Shown piece by piece: positions 25,675-35,398 of a stretch of 64,000 nt of DNA (position 1 is its first letter; every line of letters starts with the position of its first letter). Both the position numbers and the translations under genes were made by a program. Source of the DNA: JAAYBQ01 sp035403465 (GTDB taxonomy: Bacteria > Spirochaetota > UBA4802 > UBA5550); the NCBI GenBank assembly GCA_035403465.1, contig DAONFG010000002.1, positions 62,001-126,000 on the forward strand, written 5' to 3'. The notes under the pieces are model-generated. The model made no database searches, had not been told where the DNA came from, and worked only from the letters and a program-made list of their open reading frames with translations.

Positions 25675-27257
25675 AGCCTTCGCAATTTCTTTTCACCGCA
25701 GTACTTTTATGCTTCCTGCTACTCTCCGGCATATCGCCCCTGCGTGCAGAAACCGAAACAGTATTTCGCGCGGGGATAACACAGGAGATAACTGATTTCG
25801 ATGCTGGCACCAGTTCAACAGTTCTTAGAGGCGGCGCATCGTTTTCGATAGATGACATCTACAGATTCAATTTCACATCAATGAAGAACCAGGATTCCGG
25901 AAACATAACCGGTACATGGTTCATCCAGGCTGAACCCGGAGATAAATGGTTTTCTTTCGTACTCGGAAATTATTCCCTTCACTTCGGATCCGGAATTATG
26001 ATGGGCAGAAAGGAGTTTATGAGGCCCGATCCTTTTTCACGGAAACTTTCATTTACCCGCGACAATCTTTTTTCAGGTTCACAGAGCGGCAATCCTGCTT
26101 ATTCATTTTACGGTATTGCGTCGTCGGTTAAAGCCGGTGATGATGATTTTAATTTTCAGTTAGTCCCGTTCTGTTCAATGCAGCGGAGATTTATAAGCGA
26201 ACAGCAGGTCAGCGAAGGAGCAGTTTCATCATCGCTCATGACTGTTAACGCGAAAACCGTTAAAGACGGACTGTATGCATCACCTGTCGACATCATTAAC
26301 CTGGGAGTTATCGCAGACTCACGGCTCATGGAACTTTTTCACATACAATTATACGGTTTTTCCACCGCTCTCCAGTCTGCATGCGGTGAACGCATCCTCT
26401 GGGAAAAGACTTCAACATCACCCGGCATAGACAGGAGCTCCTCATTCGGGATTTTTGCCGAATACAGCGACAGCAGCATTTCAATCTTCGCAGAGCCGGT
26501 CAGCTCCCTGCGGACAGGTCCCGGCTGGAGCGCACATGGCGAATGTATTGCATGGGGAATCTCCCTTCGCAATGAAATATTCAACTCCTCGTTCAACGGA
26601 AAATTTTCAGACAGGAACTTCAGGTCTGTTTATGCTTCCGGAGATTCAGGGCCTGAAAATCTTCTCGATTTTTCAGTTTCTGTAATACCGTTTGAACATT
26701 TAAGAACTGGTGCTGCTTACTACAGCGAGAATGACCTTACTGTGAATCCGGGCAGCGACGAACGGAGGTGCTTCATCAGGGAGGAGGTGATGGCATCGAT
26801 CACGGGATTCAGGATTTTCGGAGCGGATTTCAAATTCGGCAGGAAGCTTCCGCTTGACGGCGGCTCAGAAGGCAGGTCGCAGCAGTGTTCAGGCCTGTTG
26901 AATTTCACCCCTGGCAGAAATTTCTATCTCCGCACACGTTGCACGGGCCAGTTCAGCGATGCAGGAAATTCATGGCTCTGGAGCGTTGAATCAAAGCTCA
27001 TGTTCCTTACATGTTTCAGCCTGTCCGCCGGATACACCATGGTAAGGGCTGTGCCGGATAACGCTATCTATGCGGCAATTACCCCTGCATCTGAAAACAA
27101 CATGGACATAGGGAGATTCACATCGCACGGTGACGGGTGGTCTGCGAAATTAAAATACTCCAGAGAGAAGGATTCGTTTTTCTTCAGGTGGTGCAGGATC
27201 AATGATGGAGAAGGAGTTAAGCATACAGCCGAATCAGCCCTGGTCCTGGTTTTTTAA
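25662..27257 (+). CDS. Outer-membrane beta-barrel protein (unknown ligand)
   Basis: A 531-residue protein with a clear signal peptide (FLFTAVLLCFLLLSGISPLRAETE) and about 20 amphipathic strands, ending in ESALVLVF, a hydrophobic end typical of outer-membrane barrels. LGNYSLHFGSGIMMG resembles a conserved strand pair in the barrels that follow HhH domains in Bacteroidota ComEA-like proteins. It begins inside the previous gene and ends 24 bases inside the convergent cca gene. No enzyme motif is seen. I infer a structural or transport function with its two upstream partners. Confidence 0.55.
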   Translation: MRKVKPSQFLFTAVLLCFLLLSGISPLRAETETVFRAGITQEITDFDAGTSSTVLRGGASFSIDDIYRFNFTSMKNQDSGNITGTWFIQAEPGDKWFSFVLGNYSLHFGSGIMMGRKEFMRPDPFSRKLSFTRDNLFSGSQSGNPAYSFYGIASSVKAGDDDFNFQLVPFCSMQRRFISEQQVSEGAVSSSLMTVNAKTVKDGLYASPVDIINLGVIADSRLMELFHIQLYGFSTALQSACGERILWEKTSTSPGIDRSSSFGIFAEYSDSSISIFAEPVSSLRTGPGWSAHGECIAWGISLRNEIFNSSFNGKFSDRNFRSVYASGDSGPENLLDFSVSVIPFEHLRTGAAYYSENDLTVNPGSDERRCFIREEVMASITGFRIFGADFKFGRKLPLDGGSEGRSQQCSGLLNFTPGRNFYLRTRCTGQFSDAGNSWLWSVESKLMFLTCFSLSAGYTMVRAVPDNAIYAAITPASENNMDIGRFTSHGDGWSAKLKYSREKDSFFFRWCRINDGEGVKHTAESALVLVF

Positions 27258-28619
27258 AACTGCGAATATCTCTTCTGCTTTAACTAAAAGGATCTCGGCC
27301 CTGTTCATGTCGGGATCATCCAGTACAAGTTCAAGGAGCTCGTGAAGTATACGCCCTATTACCGGTCCGGGTATGATACGGAAGTGTTCCATGATTATGT
27401 TTCCGTCTATGTCAAGGTCGCGGACGGTGATGGCATTCTCAGCTTCTATGACCCGGTCGATCCTCAACTGCAGCTTTTTAATAGGCTCCGGCAGCCCTGT
27501 CCGTGTACCGTTACCTATCCTGTCGGCCTCGCGCAGGAGAAAAAGATCAGGTATGTTTTCAACTCCCACCTTCCGCATAAAGCGCCGGACTGCACCGTCG
27601 CTCCAGTCGTCGGTGTAATGAAACATGTGGTTTATCACAAGGTTGTTTACTGCTTCAACATCTGAATTGGAAAACTTGAGCCTCTTCATGATGCGCCTTC
27701 CCATGCGCGCGCCGATGACCTCGTGATTATAAAATGTGTAATCACCCTCTTCCGAACCCTTCTTTGTGCTCACCTTGCCTATGTCATGCAGCAGCGCGGC
27801 AAGCCGTATCAGGGGTTTGTCCTTCGGAGCTGCATCACAGGAATAAAGGCTGTGATAATAGATGTCGTGGGCATGGAACCTGTTCTGTTCAACATTGTAG
27901 CATGAATCAAGTTCAGGTATCGAAAGCGCAAGCAGCCCGGACTTACGCATATACTCAAAGCCTATTGAGGGTATTTGCGTTTCAATGAGCTTCATTATTT
28001 CATCGCGGATTCTTTCGGCCGAAACCTTTGACGCAGTATCCAGCGCGCCGCTTATCGCGTCCAGAGTATCAGGGTCAATTTCGAATCCCAGCTTTGACGC
28101 GAACCTGCATGCCCTGTATGTGCGCAGCCCGTCTTCACCGAAACGTTCTGCCGGAACACCTATTGTCCGGATAACCTTTTTCTTTATATCCTCAATCCCG
28201 CCGACCTTGTCTATTATTTCGTCGCTCAGCACATCGTATGCCATGCCGTTTATCGTAAAATCCCTTCGTTTTACATCCTCTTCAAGTGTATCGGAATACG
28301 ATACTGATTCGGGCCTTCTGCCGTCGGAGTAGTTCCCGTCAGCCCTGTAAGTGGTAACCTCGAATTCCATTTCGTTCACAATAACTGTTACGGTGCCGTG
28401 CTTGATTCCCGTGGGAATAACTTTGCGGAAGAGTTTCATTACCTGTTCAGGACGTGCATTTGTTGCAAAATCGTAGTCATAGATGTCATGCCCCAGGTAC
28501 AGGTCGCGCACACCGCCGCCCACAAGGTAGCACTCGTAGCCTTTGCTGTGAAACTTTCCCATGAATTCTTTCAGGGATTTATACAGGTCGTCAGGAATTG
28601 TCAGTCTGTTTGTACGCAT
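27234..28619 (-). CDS. cca: CCA tRNA nucleotidyltransferase (HD type)
   Basis: Adds or repairs the 3' CCA of tRNAs. The 461-residue protein has CYLVGGGVRDLYLGHDIYDYD (nucleotidyltransferase core with metal aspartates), GTVTVIVNEMEFEVTTYR, VKRRDFTINGMAYDV, RTYRACRFASKLGFEID, and a C-terminal HD domain (AALLHDIGK, later FYNHEVIGARM). The family also includes poly(A) polymerase; the HD domain and length favour CCA addition. The ATG at 28619 is chosen; a GTG at 28640 would add seven unsupported residues. It converges with the barrel gene. Confidence 0.85.
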   Translation of the reverse strand: MRTNRLTIPDDLYKSLKEFMGKFHSKGYECYLVGGGVRDLYLGHDIYDYDFATNARPEQVMKLFRKVIPTGIKHGTVTVIVNEMEFEVTTYRADGNYSDGRRPESVSYSDTLEEDVKRRDFTINGMAYDVLSDEIIDKVGGIEDIKKKVIRTIGVPAERFGEDGLRTYRACRFASKLGFEIDPDTLDAISGALDTASKVSAERIRDEIMKLIETQIPSIGFEYMRKSGLLALSIPELDSCYNVEQNRFHAHDIYYHSLYSCDAAPKDKPLIRLAALLHDIGKVSTKKGSEEGDYTFYNHEVIGARMGRRIMKRLKFSNSDVEAVNNLVINHMFHYTDDWSDGAVRRFMRKVGVENIPDLFLLREADRIGNGTRTGLPEPIKKLQLRIDRVIEAENAITVRDLDIDGNIIMEHFRIIPGPVIGRILHELLELVLDDPDMNRAEILLVKAEEIFAVLKNQDQG

Positions 28620-28860
28620 AACACCATTATTATAAAGCACTTTTTAAAATCTGCTGCTGTGATACAGAGGACACGGAAATTAAGAATCGATGCCTGCTGT
28701 ATCAATTATGTCAGAGTAGAATGAATATTATATGAGTCAATTAGGAATTATTGGTCCCGGTGAGTATTTTAAAACCATAAACGGTACCGGCATGTTATGA
28801 TGTTATTCTGATGGATTATTCTTTTTGTCCTCGCAGTTGAACGGCAGTACTGACAAGGTA

Positions 28861-30537
28861 CTACCTGATCTGCGATCCGCCGTAGGGCCTGCCTGTGACA
28901 TTCCTGGAAAGTTCAGATTCATGGTTATACGGGGTCCCCGGCTTGTATGTATCAAACGCGGTCACTGAAAAATAATAGAGCACTGTGTTTTCCAGGAAGG
29001 GGTAAAGCAGAACGTTTCTGCGGTCTGCATTTTTATTTTCGTTTATAACGCTGTTGTCTATCTTAACGGTTACATATTTTCCGGATGTGGTACTGTTGTT
29101 TATAATGCCGCCGTTTACGCCTGAAATGATCCCGTCAATCCGGCCAGACTGCGTTCCATAATATATTTTATAACCCATAAGGTCACTGTCAGCATTCTTC
29201 ATCCATTTCAGGGTCACGTACCCGTCTCCCGCCTCTGCCACTTCAAGTCCGAACGGGACCGACGGCGGCACATCGATCCAGTACCGCATACTCACCTTTT
29301 TCATTAACGGTGAGACATCACCCTCAGGTGATACCACAAGGTGGGCCCTCCACTGGCAGTACCTGCCGCGTAGAAGTTCACCGTTATCTGCTTTCATAGA
29401 TGAAATCTTTTTCTGGCTGTTTAGCACCCTGTACCACTTAACACCTGAATTATACTCATCAAAAATACTGTCCGAGGTCCTGAATTCCATCCAGATAAAT
29501 GTGCCGTCTTTCAGTATCCCATCCCATGAAAGGTCAGAAACAGAGGTGCCGTACGCGCCGAAATCAGTCACCGGCCCGGTAACTATCCCCTCCCTGTTAT
29601 ATGGTACCCTGCCGGCTGTATCTACCCATTTATGTTTTTTATAAGCAATATCTTTACTTCTTTCAATCTCTTCAAGACTTGCATATGATATTCTGAACTC
29701 GTCAATAAGACCATTGTAATCCTTACCGATTACTGCCATGGGCAGGTCAGAGCATTTAAAACCGCCGTCTCCGGCAGAAACACCGAATGAAGCCGCCATG
29801 ACCGATTCAGAGGGTTTTCCCGTTGCAGTCATGTACTGCACATCCTCCTCGCGCCCGTCAACATGCTGTGACAGTTTTCCCGTAAGCCTGTCGTAACTTA
29901 CGCTCAGGTGATACCATTTACCAGGTGATACCTTTCCCCCGCCTGAAAGAGTTGCACTGCTCAACTTCCCGCTGTCAGCCATGAACATATTATAAAATAT
30001 TGCAACGGGGATGCCGTCCCTGATCTTTATCTCAACACCTTTCTTATTTCCTGAAAAATATCCGATCCGTGAAAAGAGTCCGCCGTTCCTGGCATCGTTT
30101 GTCTTGAACCTCAACTCAATCATGAATGATCCAAGGTCATCACAGCTGCCCAGCCACACCCCTTCAGAAGTTGTTATCATTACTCCATGGTCCCTTTTAA
30201 AAAACGATGCACAGCCTTTACCCAGGGCTTTATCATCCTGTGCCATGACATACTCTGCGGAATAAAATGCATAGCGGCCGGTGTCGTCCCTGAAAGAAGC
30301 CGATGCCTTTTTATCAAAACTGATCAGCATGTCGGTTTTAAGATCTATGTCATCTTTGTAGCATATATCTTTAACGGACCAGGCAGTACTGCCGTCCGGC
30401 AGTGTGGATTTTGTTATATTGCTCAGCAGACGGTCGGGGATACTCGTAAATTCAATAATATCCGTAACGTCCCTTGAAAGAGCCAGGAGCAATGGAAGTA
30501 AAAGTATAACAATATATTTTAAAGGGTTACGCTTCAT
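28861..30537 (-). CDS. Secreted LamG-like and fibronectin-III protein
   Basis: A 558-residue protein with an N-terminal signal sequence (LKYIVILLLPLLLALS). Residues about 120-300 form a concanavalin-like LamG sandwich (FMIELRFKTNDARNGGLFSR, then GKWYHLSVSYDRLTGKLSQH, ending in LIDEFRISYASL). Residues about 440-545 are fibronectin-III-like (PSVPFGLEVAEAGDGYVTLKW). Such proteins bind extracellular polymers or host or particle surfaces. It sits next to rpiB in the same direction but is not functionally related. No cell-wall anchor is seen. Confidence 0.7.
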   Translation of the reverse strand: MKRNPLKYIVILLLPLLLALSRDVTDIIEFTSIPDRLLSNITKSTLPDGSTAWSVKDICYKDDIDLKTDMLISFDKKASASFRDDTGRYAFYSAEYVMAQDDKALGKGCASFFKRDHGVMITTSEGVWLGSCDDLGSFMIELRFKTNDARNGGLFSRIGYFSGNKKGVEIKIRDGIPVAIFYNMFMADSGKLSSATLSGGGKVSPGKWYHLSVSYDRLTGKLSQHVDGREEDVQYMTATGKPSESVMAASFGVSAGDGGFKCSDLPMAVIGKDYNGLIDEFRISYASLEEIERSKDIAYKKHKWVDTAGRVPYNREGIVTGPVTDFGAYGTSVSDLSWDGILKDGTFIWMEFRTSDSIFDEYNSGVKWYRVLNSQKKISSMKADNGELLRGRYCQWRAHLVVSPEGDVSPLMKKVSMRYWIDVPPSVPFGLEVAEAGDGYVTLKWMKNADSDLMGYKIYYGTQSGRIDGIISGVNGGIINNSTTSGKYVTVKIDNSVINENKNADRRNVLLYPFLENTVLYYFSVTAFDTYKPGTPYNHESELSRNVTGRPYGGSQIR

Positions 30538-30558
30538 AAATACTATATCGGCAGAAAA

Positions 30559-30996
30559 TCAGCAGTTTGATTCAATTTTTGTGATCTTTTCAACCCTTCT
30601 TTCATGCCGGCCTCCGTCAAAACCGGCCTTAAGCCATACCTCGGCGATCCTTACCGCAAGATCATCGCCGATCACCCTGGCCCCCAGCGCAAGCACATTG
30701 GCATTGTTATGGCGCCTTGACATCTCAGCCATGAACTCGTTGAAACAGAGTGCTGCCCTGACCCCCCTGACCTTATTCGCTGCAATAGAAATACCTATTC
30801 CTGTGCCGCAGATTACAATACCTGCTTCCACCTCACCTGAGGCAACCAGTTTGCCCGCCTGTTCCGCATAATCAGGGTAGTCGCAGGAATCCTCGTTATG
30901 TGTCCCAACATCTGTGAACTGGTGCTCGCCGAAGTGTTTCTTCAGGAGTTCTTTAAGCCTGAAACCCGCATGATCAGAAGCGATTGCTATTTTCAT
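30559..30996 (-). CDS. rpiB: Ribose-5-phosphate isomerase B
   Basis: Interconverts ribose-5-phosphate and ribulose-5-phosphate in the pentose phosphate pathway. The 145-residue protein has IAIASDHAGFRLKELLKKH, the active-site aspartate region CDYPDYAEQ, VICGTGIGISIAANK (phosphate loop) and LGARVIGDDLAVRI. The catalytic Cys is present in IVICGTG. Length is normal. The gene ends 21 bases before the LamG gene start on the same strand. Confidence 0.95.
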   Translation of the reverse strand: MKIAIASDHAGFRLKELLKKHFGEHQFTDVGTHNEDSCDYPDYAEQAGKLVASGEVEAGIVICGTGIGISIAANKVRGVRAALCFNEFMAEMSRRHNNANVLALGARVIGDDLAVRIAEVWLKAGFDGGRHERRVEKITKIESNC

Positions 30997-31067
30997 ATGA
31001 ACCTTCCGGAATTTTCTCTATTCATAAATATTTCATATATCATGAAATGTACACCGTTTTTTAAATC

Positions 31068-31102
31068 AAAAGGGGATGGACAGTTTCCCGCCAGCCCCTT
31101 TT
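31068..31102 (-). terminator. Possible terminator after the lipoprotein gene
   Basis: AAAAGGGG and CCCCTTTT pair (with an inner TGG/CCA) around a loop, followed by a T-rich stretch on the minus strand. It lies downstream of the lipoprotein gene and upstream of rpiB. Confidence 0.45.
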
Positions 31103-31129
31103 ACAATTTCTAAGATGAATGCCTGCTTT

Positions 31130-31534
31130 TTATTTCATTATATCCTGCATTTTGGAAGCAGCATCTGCAAATTCCTTTGATCCGGAAAATTTGACACTCG
31201 CCTTCATTGAAGCCGCGGAAAATCTATACATTACTTTATTCAATGCCTCATTCTCTGCTTTATTGCTTTCATCTTCCAAATAACTCACACCCGGATGATT
31301 TTTAGCAAACTCTTTACCCCTTTCACCTAATATCTTCATTTCAGCAACATAGGTTACGAGCGCGGCAGCAGCATCCTTAGCTGTGCCCGCATTTTCAAGT
31401 TTATCAGAAGTTGAATCTGTAAGCTTTATCATGGAATTCATTATAGCTTTGCCCTCGTTCACGGGGCTTGCTTTTGAACATGATATTGTAAAAGCAAGTG
31501 CGGCAATAGCAAGAATTGCAAAAAAATTTTTCAT
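31130..31534 (-). CDS. Small predicted lipoprotein
   Basis: A 134-residue protein with a lipoprotein signal: MKNFFAILAIAALAFTISCSKA, the lipobox ending TISC. The rest is helical and charged (IMNSMIKLTDSTSDKLENAG, EDESNKAENEALNKV). No family is recognised. AGGAGTATT precedes the ATG at 31534; the longer ORF start at 31576 is not supported. leuS ends 80 bases upstream on the same strand, and a small hairpin (TCCGC/GCGGA, 31583-31596) lies in between. Confidence 0.75.
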   Translation of the reverse strand: MKNFFAILAIAALAFTISCSKASPVNEGKAIMNSMIKLTDSTSDKLENAGTAKDAAAALVTYVAEMKILGERGKEFAKNHPGVSYLEDESNKAENEALNKVMYRFSAASMKASVKFSGSKEFADAASKMQDIMK

Positions 31535-31613
31535 AATACTCCTCTCTTTTAAATGATTTGCTGCTTTTAAATACAATTTCCATCCGCTTTAGCGGACTTT
31601 ATGAAAACTAAAC

Positions 31614-34082
31614 TCATCCTATAACAATATTTACAAGTTTTCCTGGAACCACAATGACCTTCCTCACCTGCTTTCCCGTCACAGCCTCTGCAACCTTGTC
31701 GTTTTCAAAAGCCATCTTCTCCATTTCAGGCTGTGTAATTTCCGAAGGCACCATGCACTTTGCCTTGATCTTGCCGTTTATCTGGAATACAATTTCAATC
31801 TCGTTGCGCACTGTGAGTTCTTCGATATATTCAGGCCAGCTGACCTCTGCAAGCATGGTCTTCTTGCCGAAACCGGACCACAGCTCCTCTGCCACGTGGG
31901 GAACAAACGGGTACATCATCGGGATAAACTTTTCAACGACCTCGGAAAAAACCTTACGGCCGTTCTGTGACTCAAGAAGTTCATCAGGCACAGCGTATAG
32001 CGCATTTGTCAGTTCCATCATGCGGGCAATAGCTGTATTGTACTGCATCCTTTCTTCTATATCGTGGGTCACAAGTTTAAGCGACCTGTGCAGTTCAACC
32101 CTCAGCTTCTGCAGGTCTTCATCAAGGTCTATACCATTGAGTGATGAACCCTCAGCATAAAGGGCGCTGTTCTTCTGCATGAACCTCCAGACCCTGCTGA
32201 TGAACCTGTAGCTCCCCTCAACGCCCTTGTCTGACCAGTCGAGGTCCTTTACCGGCGGAGCAGCAAACAGCATGAAGAGTCGTACTGTATCTGCCCCGTA
32301 TTTTTTAATGATCTCGTCAGGGTCAACAACGTTCCCCTTGGACTTGCTCATCTTTGAGCCGTCTTTTATTACCATCCCCTGTGTCAGCAGCTTCCTGAAC
32401 GGCTCCCTGTCTTTTAACAGTCCAAGGTCATTCAGCACCATCGAAAAAAAGCGCGCATAAAGGAGATGCATAACAGCATGCTCAATTCCGCCAATGTACT
32501 GGTCAACAGGCATCCAGTACTTCACCTCTTCGTCGTCAAAAATTTTATCGCTCCACGGAGAGCAGTAGCGCGCATAGTACCACGAGGAATCGACAAATGT
32601 ATCCATGGTATCGGTCTCGCGCCTTGCATTCCCGCCGCACTTTGGACATTTGACATTAACAAATTCCGGCATACGGGTCAGCGGGGACTGCGCGTCACCC
32701 TTAAAGTCAACTTCAACAGGGAGCACTACCGGCAGGTCTTTTTCCGGGACAGGAACAGTCCCGCACTTTTCGCAGTAGATTACCGGGATCGGGCAGCCCC
32801 AGTAACGCTGCCTGGATATACCCCAGTCCCTGAGCCTGTAGTTTACAGTTTTTTTACCTATACCCTTTTTCTCTGCAGATACGGCAATCTTTTCTATGGC
32901 ATCTGTATTTTTAAGTCCGCTGAACTCACCGGAATTGACACACACACCCTCTGCTGTATATGCTTCGGTCATATTCTCCAGTTTAAGCGGTGCATCTGGA
33001 TTGTCTATTACCAGTTTCATGGGGATGCCGTACTTTTTCGCAAAGGCAAAGTCGCGGGTATCATGCGCGGGAACAGCCATGATCGCACCTGTTCCGTATT
33101 CCATCAGTACAAAATTTCCCACATAGAGTGAGACCTTATCGCCGTTAAAGGGATTGATCACCTTAATGCCGGTATCTATCCCCTCCTTCTCCTTTGCATC
33201 TGATGTGCGGTCAACCATGGACTGGTTCTTGCATTTATCTATGAATGCCCTTACTTTCGGATCCGTAATTTTTTCAAGCAGCGGGTGTTCAGGTGCTATA
33301 ACCATGAAGGTAACACCGAAAATTGTATCCGGACGCGTGGTGAAAATCGGGAAGTCTTCGCCTGACTCAAGTTTAAAATTCACTTTAAGACCCGTCGACC
33401 TTCCTATCCAGTTCTTCTGCATGGTAATGACCTGCTCAGGCCATGTTGCCGCGATCTCGTCATGGCCTGCAAGAAGGTCGTCCGCATAATCAGTTATCCT
33501 GAAAAACCACTGCTCCAGCTCCTTCTGCGTGACCTCGGAATCGCATCTCCAGCAGACACCGTTTTCAGCCTGCTCGTTCGCAAGTACGGTCTGGCACTCA
33601 GGGCACCAGTTGACCGACGACACCTTCTTATAGGCAAGCCCCTTCTCCAGCATCTTGAGGAATATCCACTGGTTCCACCTGTAATACTCCGGCTTGTATG
33701 TGGCAACCTCGCGCGTCCAGTCGTAGGAAAAACCGAGCTTTTTCAGCTGGGTTTTCATGTTTTCAATATTTTCCGAGGTCCATTTGAACGGCGGAGTGTT
33801 GTTCTTGATCGCCGCGTTCTCTGCGGGCAGTCCGAACGAGTCCCAGCCCATGGGGTGAAACACATTGAATCCCTTCATCCTCCTGTAGCGGGCCATGATA
33901 TCGCCGATTGTATAGTTCCTTACGTGCCCCATATGGATGCGTCCGGATGGGTACGGAAACATCTCCAGGACATAGTACTTGGGCCTGGCTTTATCAACGC
34001 GGTTCAGGAATGAACCCTTTTCATTCCATATCCTCTGCCATTTCTCTTCAATGTCAGTAAAATTATATTCCCTTTCAGCCAT
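31614..34082 (-). CDS. leuS: Leucyl-tRNA synthetase
   Basis: Charges tRNA-Leu. The 822-residue class I synthetase has PYPSGRIHMGHVRNYTIGD near residue 42, the editing domain (TTRPDTIFGVTFMVIAPEH, then TGAIMAVPAHDTRDF), zinc-ligand segments (NWCPECQTVLANEQ and YCEKCGTVPVP), and KMSKSKGN near residue 580. It is of usual length, with the C-terminal anticodon and LeuS-specific domains. It is preceded 39 bases upstream by the PtsN-like gene. Confidence 0.97.
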   Translation of the reverse strand: MAEREYNFTDIEEKWQRIWNEKGSFLNRVDKARPKYYVLEMFPYPSGRIHMGHVRNYTIGDIMARYRRMKGFNVFHPMGWDSFGLPAENAAIKNNTPPFKWTSENIENMKTQLKKLGFSYDWTREVATYKPEYYRWNQWIFLKMLEKGLAYKKVSSVNWCPECQTVLANEQAENGVCWRCDSEVTQKELEQWFFRITDYADDLLAGHDEIAATWPEQVITMQKNWIGRSTGLKVNFKLESGEDFPIFTTRPDTIFGVTFMVIAPEHPLLEKITDPKVRAFIDKCKNQSMVDRTSDAKEKEGIDTGIKVINPFNGDKVSLYVGNFVLMEYGTGAIMAVPAHDTRDFAFAKKYGIPMKLVIDNPDAPLKLENMTEAYTAEGVCVNSGEFSGLKNTDAIEKIAVSAEKKGIGKKTVNYRLRDWGISRQRYWGCPIPVIYCEKCGTVPVPEKDLPVVLPVEVDFKGDAQSPLTRMPEFVNVKCPKCGGNARRETDTMDTFVDSSWYYARYCSPWSDKIFDDEEVKYWMPVDQYIGGIEHAVMHLLYARFFSMVLNDLGLLKDREPFRKLLTQGMVIKDGSKMSKSKGNVVDPDEIIKKYGADTVRLFMLFAAPPVKDLDWSDKGVEGSYRFISRVWRFMQKNSALYAEGSSLNGIDLDEDLQKLRVELHRSLKLVTHDIEERMQYNTAIARMMELTNALYAVPDELLESQNGRKVFSEVVEKFIPMMYPFVPHVAEELWSGFGKKTMLAEVSWPEYIEELTVRNEIEIVFQINGKIKAKCMVPSEITQPEMEKMAFENDKVAEAVTGKQVRKVIVVPGKLVNIVIG

Positions 34083-34120
34083 TGCATATACCTCTTGTTG
34101 TGCGGATAAGTCGCGGGTTT

Positions 34121-34573
34121 CTATGATTCGTTTTTAAGAATCTCGATTATCTCTTCGGGGGATGATGACCGTATTATTTTTTCTTTTACCGGGTCTTTCT
34201 TCAGAATCGCCATAATATTGGAAAGAAGCCTCAGGTAGTCCTTGTGCTGCTTTTCACCGGCAATAACCAGTATGATAAGATTGACAGGCTGGCCGTCCAT
34301 GGAATCAAAATCTATCCCCCTGCGGGAGATTCCTATGGCAAATGCCATCTCCACGACTGCATTGATTTTAGCGTGGGGAATCGCAATACCGAAACCGATC
34401 CCGGTGCTCATGATCTCCTCTCTCTCCTTGAGAGCATTTATGAGAGACTCGATATCGCTGCAGAAACTGCTGTTTTCAAAAACTCTTGCCAGCTCTTCAA
34501 TTGCCTGGAATTTGTTTGCGGCTTCAAGATTTTTTATGTATCCTGAATCTGTGTATTCTGTAACCGGTGACAC
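34121..34573 (-). CDS. PtsN-like PTS EIIA domain protein
   Basis: Phosphocarrier domain of the nitrogen or fructose EIIA type. The core reads FGIAIPHAKINAVVEMAFAIG, with the phosphorylated histidine in IPHAK. The family usually spans about 150 residues. A GTG at 34573 with CGGAG eight bases upstream gives 150 residues; a TTG at 34639 would add 22 residues without a ribosome-binding site. Leptospira-type genomes also carry PtsN-like proteins outside sugar transport, probably in regulation. No EIIB/C gene is nearby, supporting a regulatory role. Confidence 0.8.
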   Translation of the reverse strand: MSPVTEYTDSGYIKNLEAANKFQAIEELARVFENSSFCSDIESLINALKEREEIMSTGIGFGIAIPHAKINAVVEMAFAIGISRRGIDFDSMDGQPVNLIILVIAGEKQHKDYLRLLSNIMAILKKDPVKEKIIRSSSPEEIIEILKNES

Positions 34574-34689
34574 ATCATTACTCCGGGATAAAAGTGGTTT
34601 TCCTGTTAACCTTTGTATCCCCGGAGGAACATCTGTCAATAATAAATTGTCTCATAAGGCCGGCAGACTAAATACAGGTCAAAAACTTA

Positions 34690-34719
34690 TTGACTTTCAG
34701 CCCGCTGTTTTGGTATAAA
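34690..34719 (+). promoter_or_regulatory. Sigma-70-type promoter
   Basis: TTGACT at 34690 and TATAAA at 34714, 18-base spacer, 46 bases before the ATG of the gene at 34766. A T-rich spacer end supports it. Confidence 0.6.
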
Positions 34720-34765
34720 TTATTATGCAGCAGCAGATTCTATCCACTCCCGGCAAGAGGTTTAT

Positions 34766-35392
34766 ATGAGAGTTGTCCATGTACTAAAAAGAGTTGAAAC
34801 AATTGATAATGACATAAAGGAACTACGCAAACTGGAAAAAACCCTTACCAGGGAAAAGTCATTCACCACCCCAATCTACATGACAATCGAAAAACAGATA
34901 AACATCATGCTCGATGAAAGGATCAAACTGCTCAACCTGAAGATTGAAAATCCGCCGGAAAACCTCGTGGCCGAAATAGAAGGCGAAAAAACTGAAGCAG
35001 CACCCGAACCGCTGCAGACACATGAAAATAAATCCGTAAAGAAAGCAAAACCTGCGGCGAAGCCTGCCCAGGCAAAACCACAACGCAAACCTGCAATCGA
35101 GCTTCCCGATGACGATGATATCCCCATGCTTACCCAGGACCAGATAGACGCGCGTTTTAACGCAATAAAGAGTGAAGATAAAAAAGAAGCTGCAAAACCT
35201 GCCAGTGCAGAAAAAAAGAACGAAGAAGAGATAAAAGCAGCCCGCAAACAGACAGAAGATACGGATGATTCAACAGATGATACAGCCGTGAAGCTTCTGG
35301 ACGTTGCCCTTGAAAAGGGAACACTGAATAAAAAGGTCATTGACAGGGAAAAGAAAGTACGTTTTTTCAGGGAGAATTTCCCCGCTGACTAA
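34766..35392 (+). CDS. Charged coiled-coil protein, unknown function
   Basis: A 208-residue soluble protein: a helical N-terminal 70 residues (VETIDNDIKELRKLEKTLTREK), a low-complexity Ala/Pro/Lys linker (residues 88-112), an acidic segment ending ELPDDDDIPMLTQDQIDARF that recalls the start of chemotaxis or flagellar adaptor proteins, then another charged stretch and a basic C-terminus. No family is recognised. It has its own promoter. The convergent adenylate cyclase gene ends seven bases after it. Confidence 0.6.
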   Translation: MRVVHVLKRVETIDNDIKELRKLEKTLTREKSFTTPIYMTIEKQINIMLDERIKLLNLKIENPPENLVAEIEGEKTEAAPEPLQTHENKSVKKAKPAAKPAQAKPQRKPAIELPDDDDIPMLTQDQIDARFNAIKSEDKKEAAKPASAEKKNEEEIKAARKQTEDTDDSTDDTAVKLLDVALEKGTLNKKVIDREKKVRFFRENFPAD

Positions 35393-35398
35393 TTCCCG

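Noticed and set aside
32466..33131. 221-codon plus-strand ORF inside leuS
   Set aside because: Shadow frame of the strongly conserved leuS gene.
34573..34639. N-terminal extension of the PtsN-like protein from TTG
   Set aside because: No ribosome-binding site, and the extension exceeds the family length.
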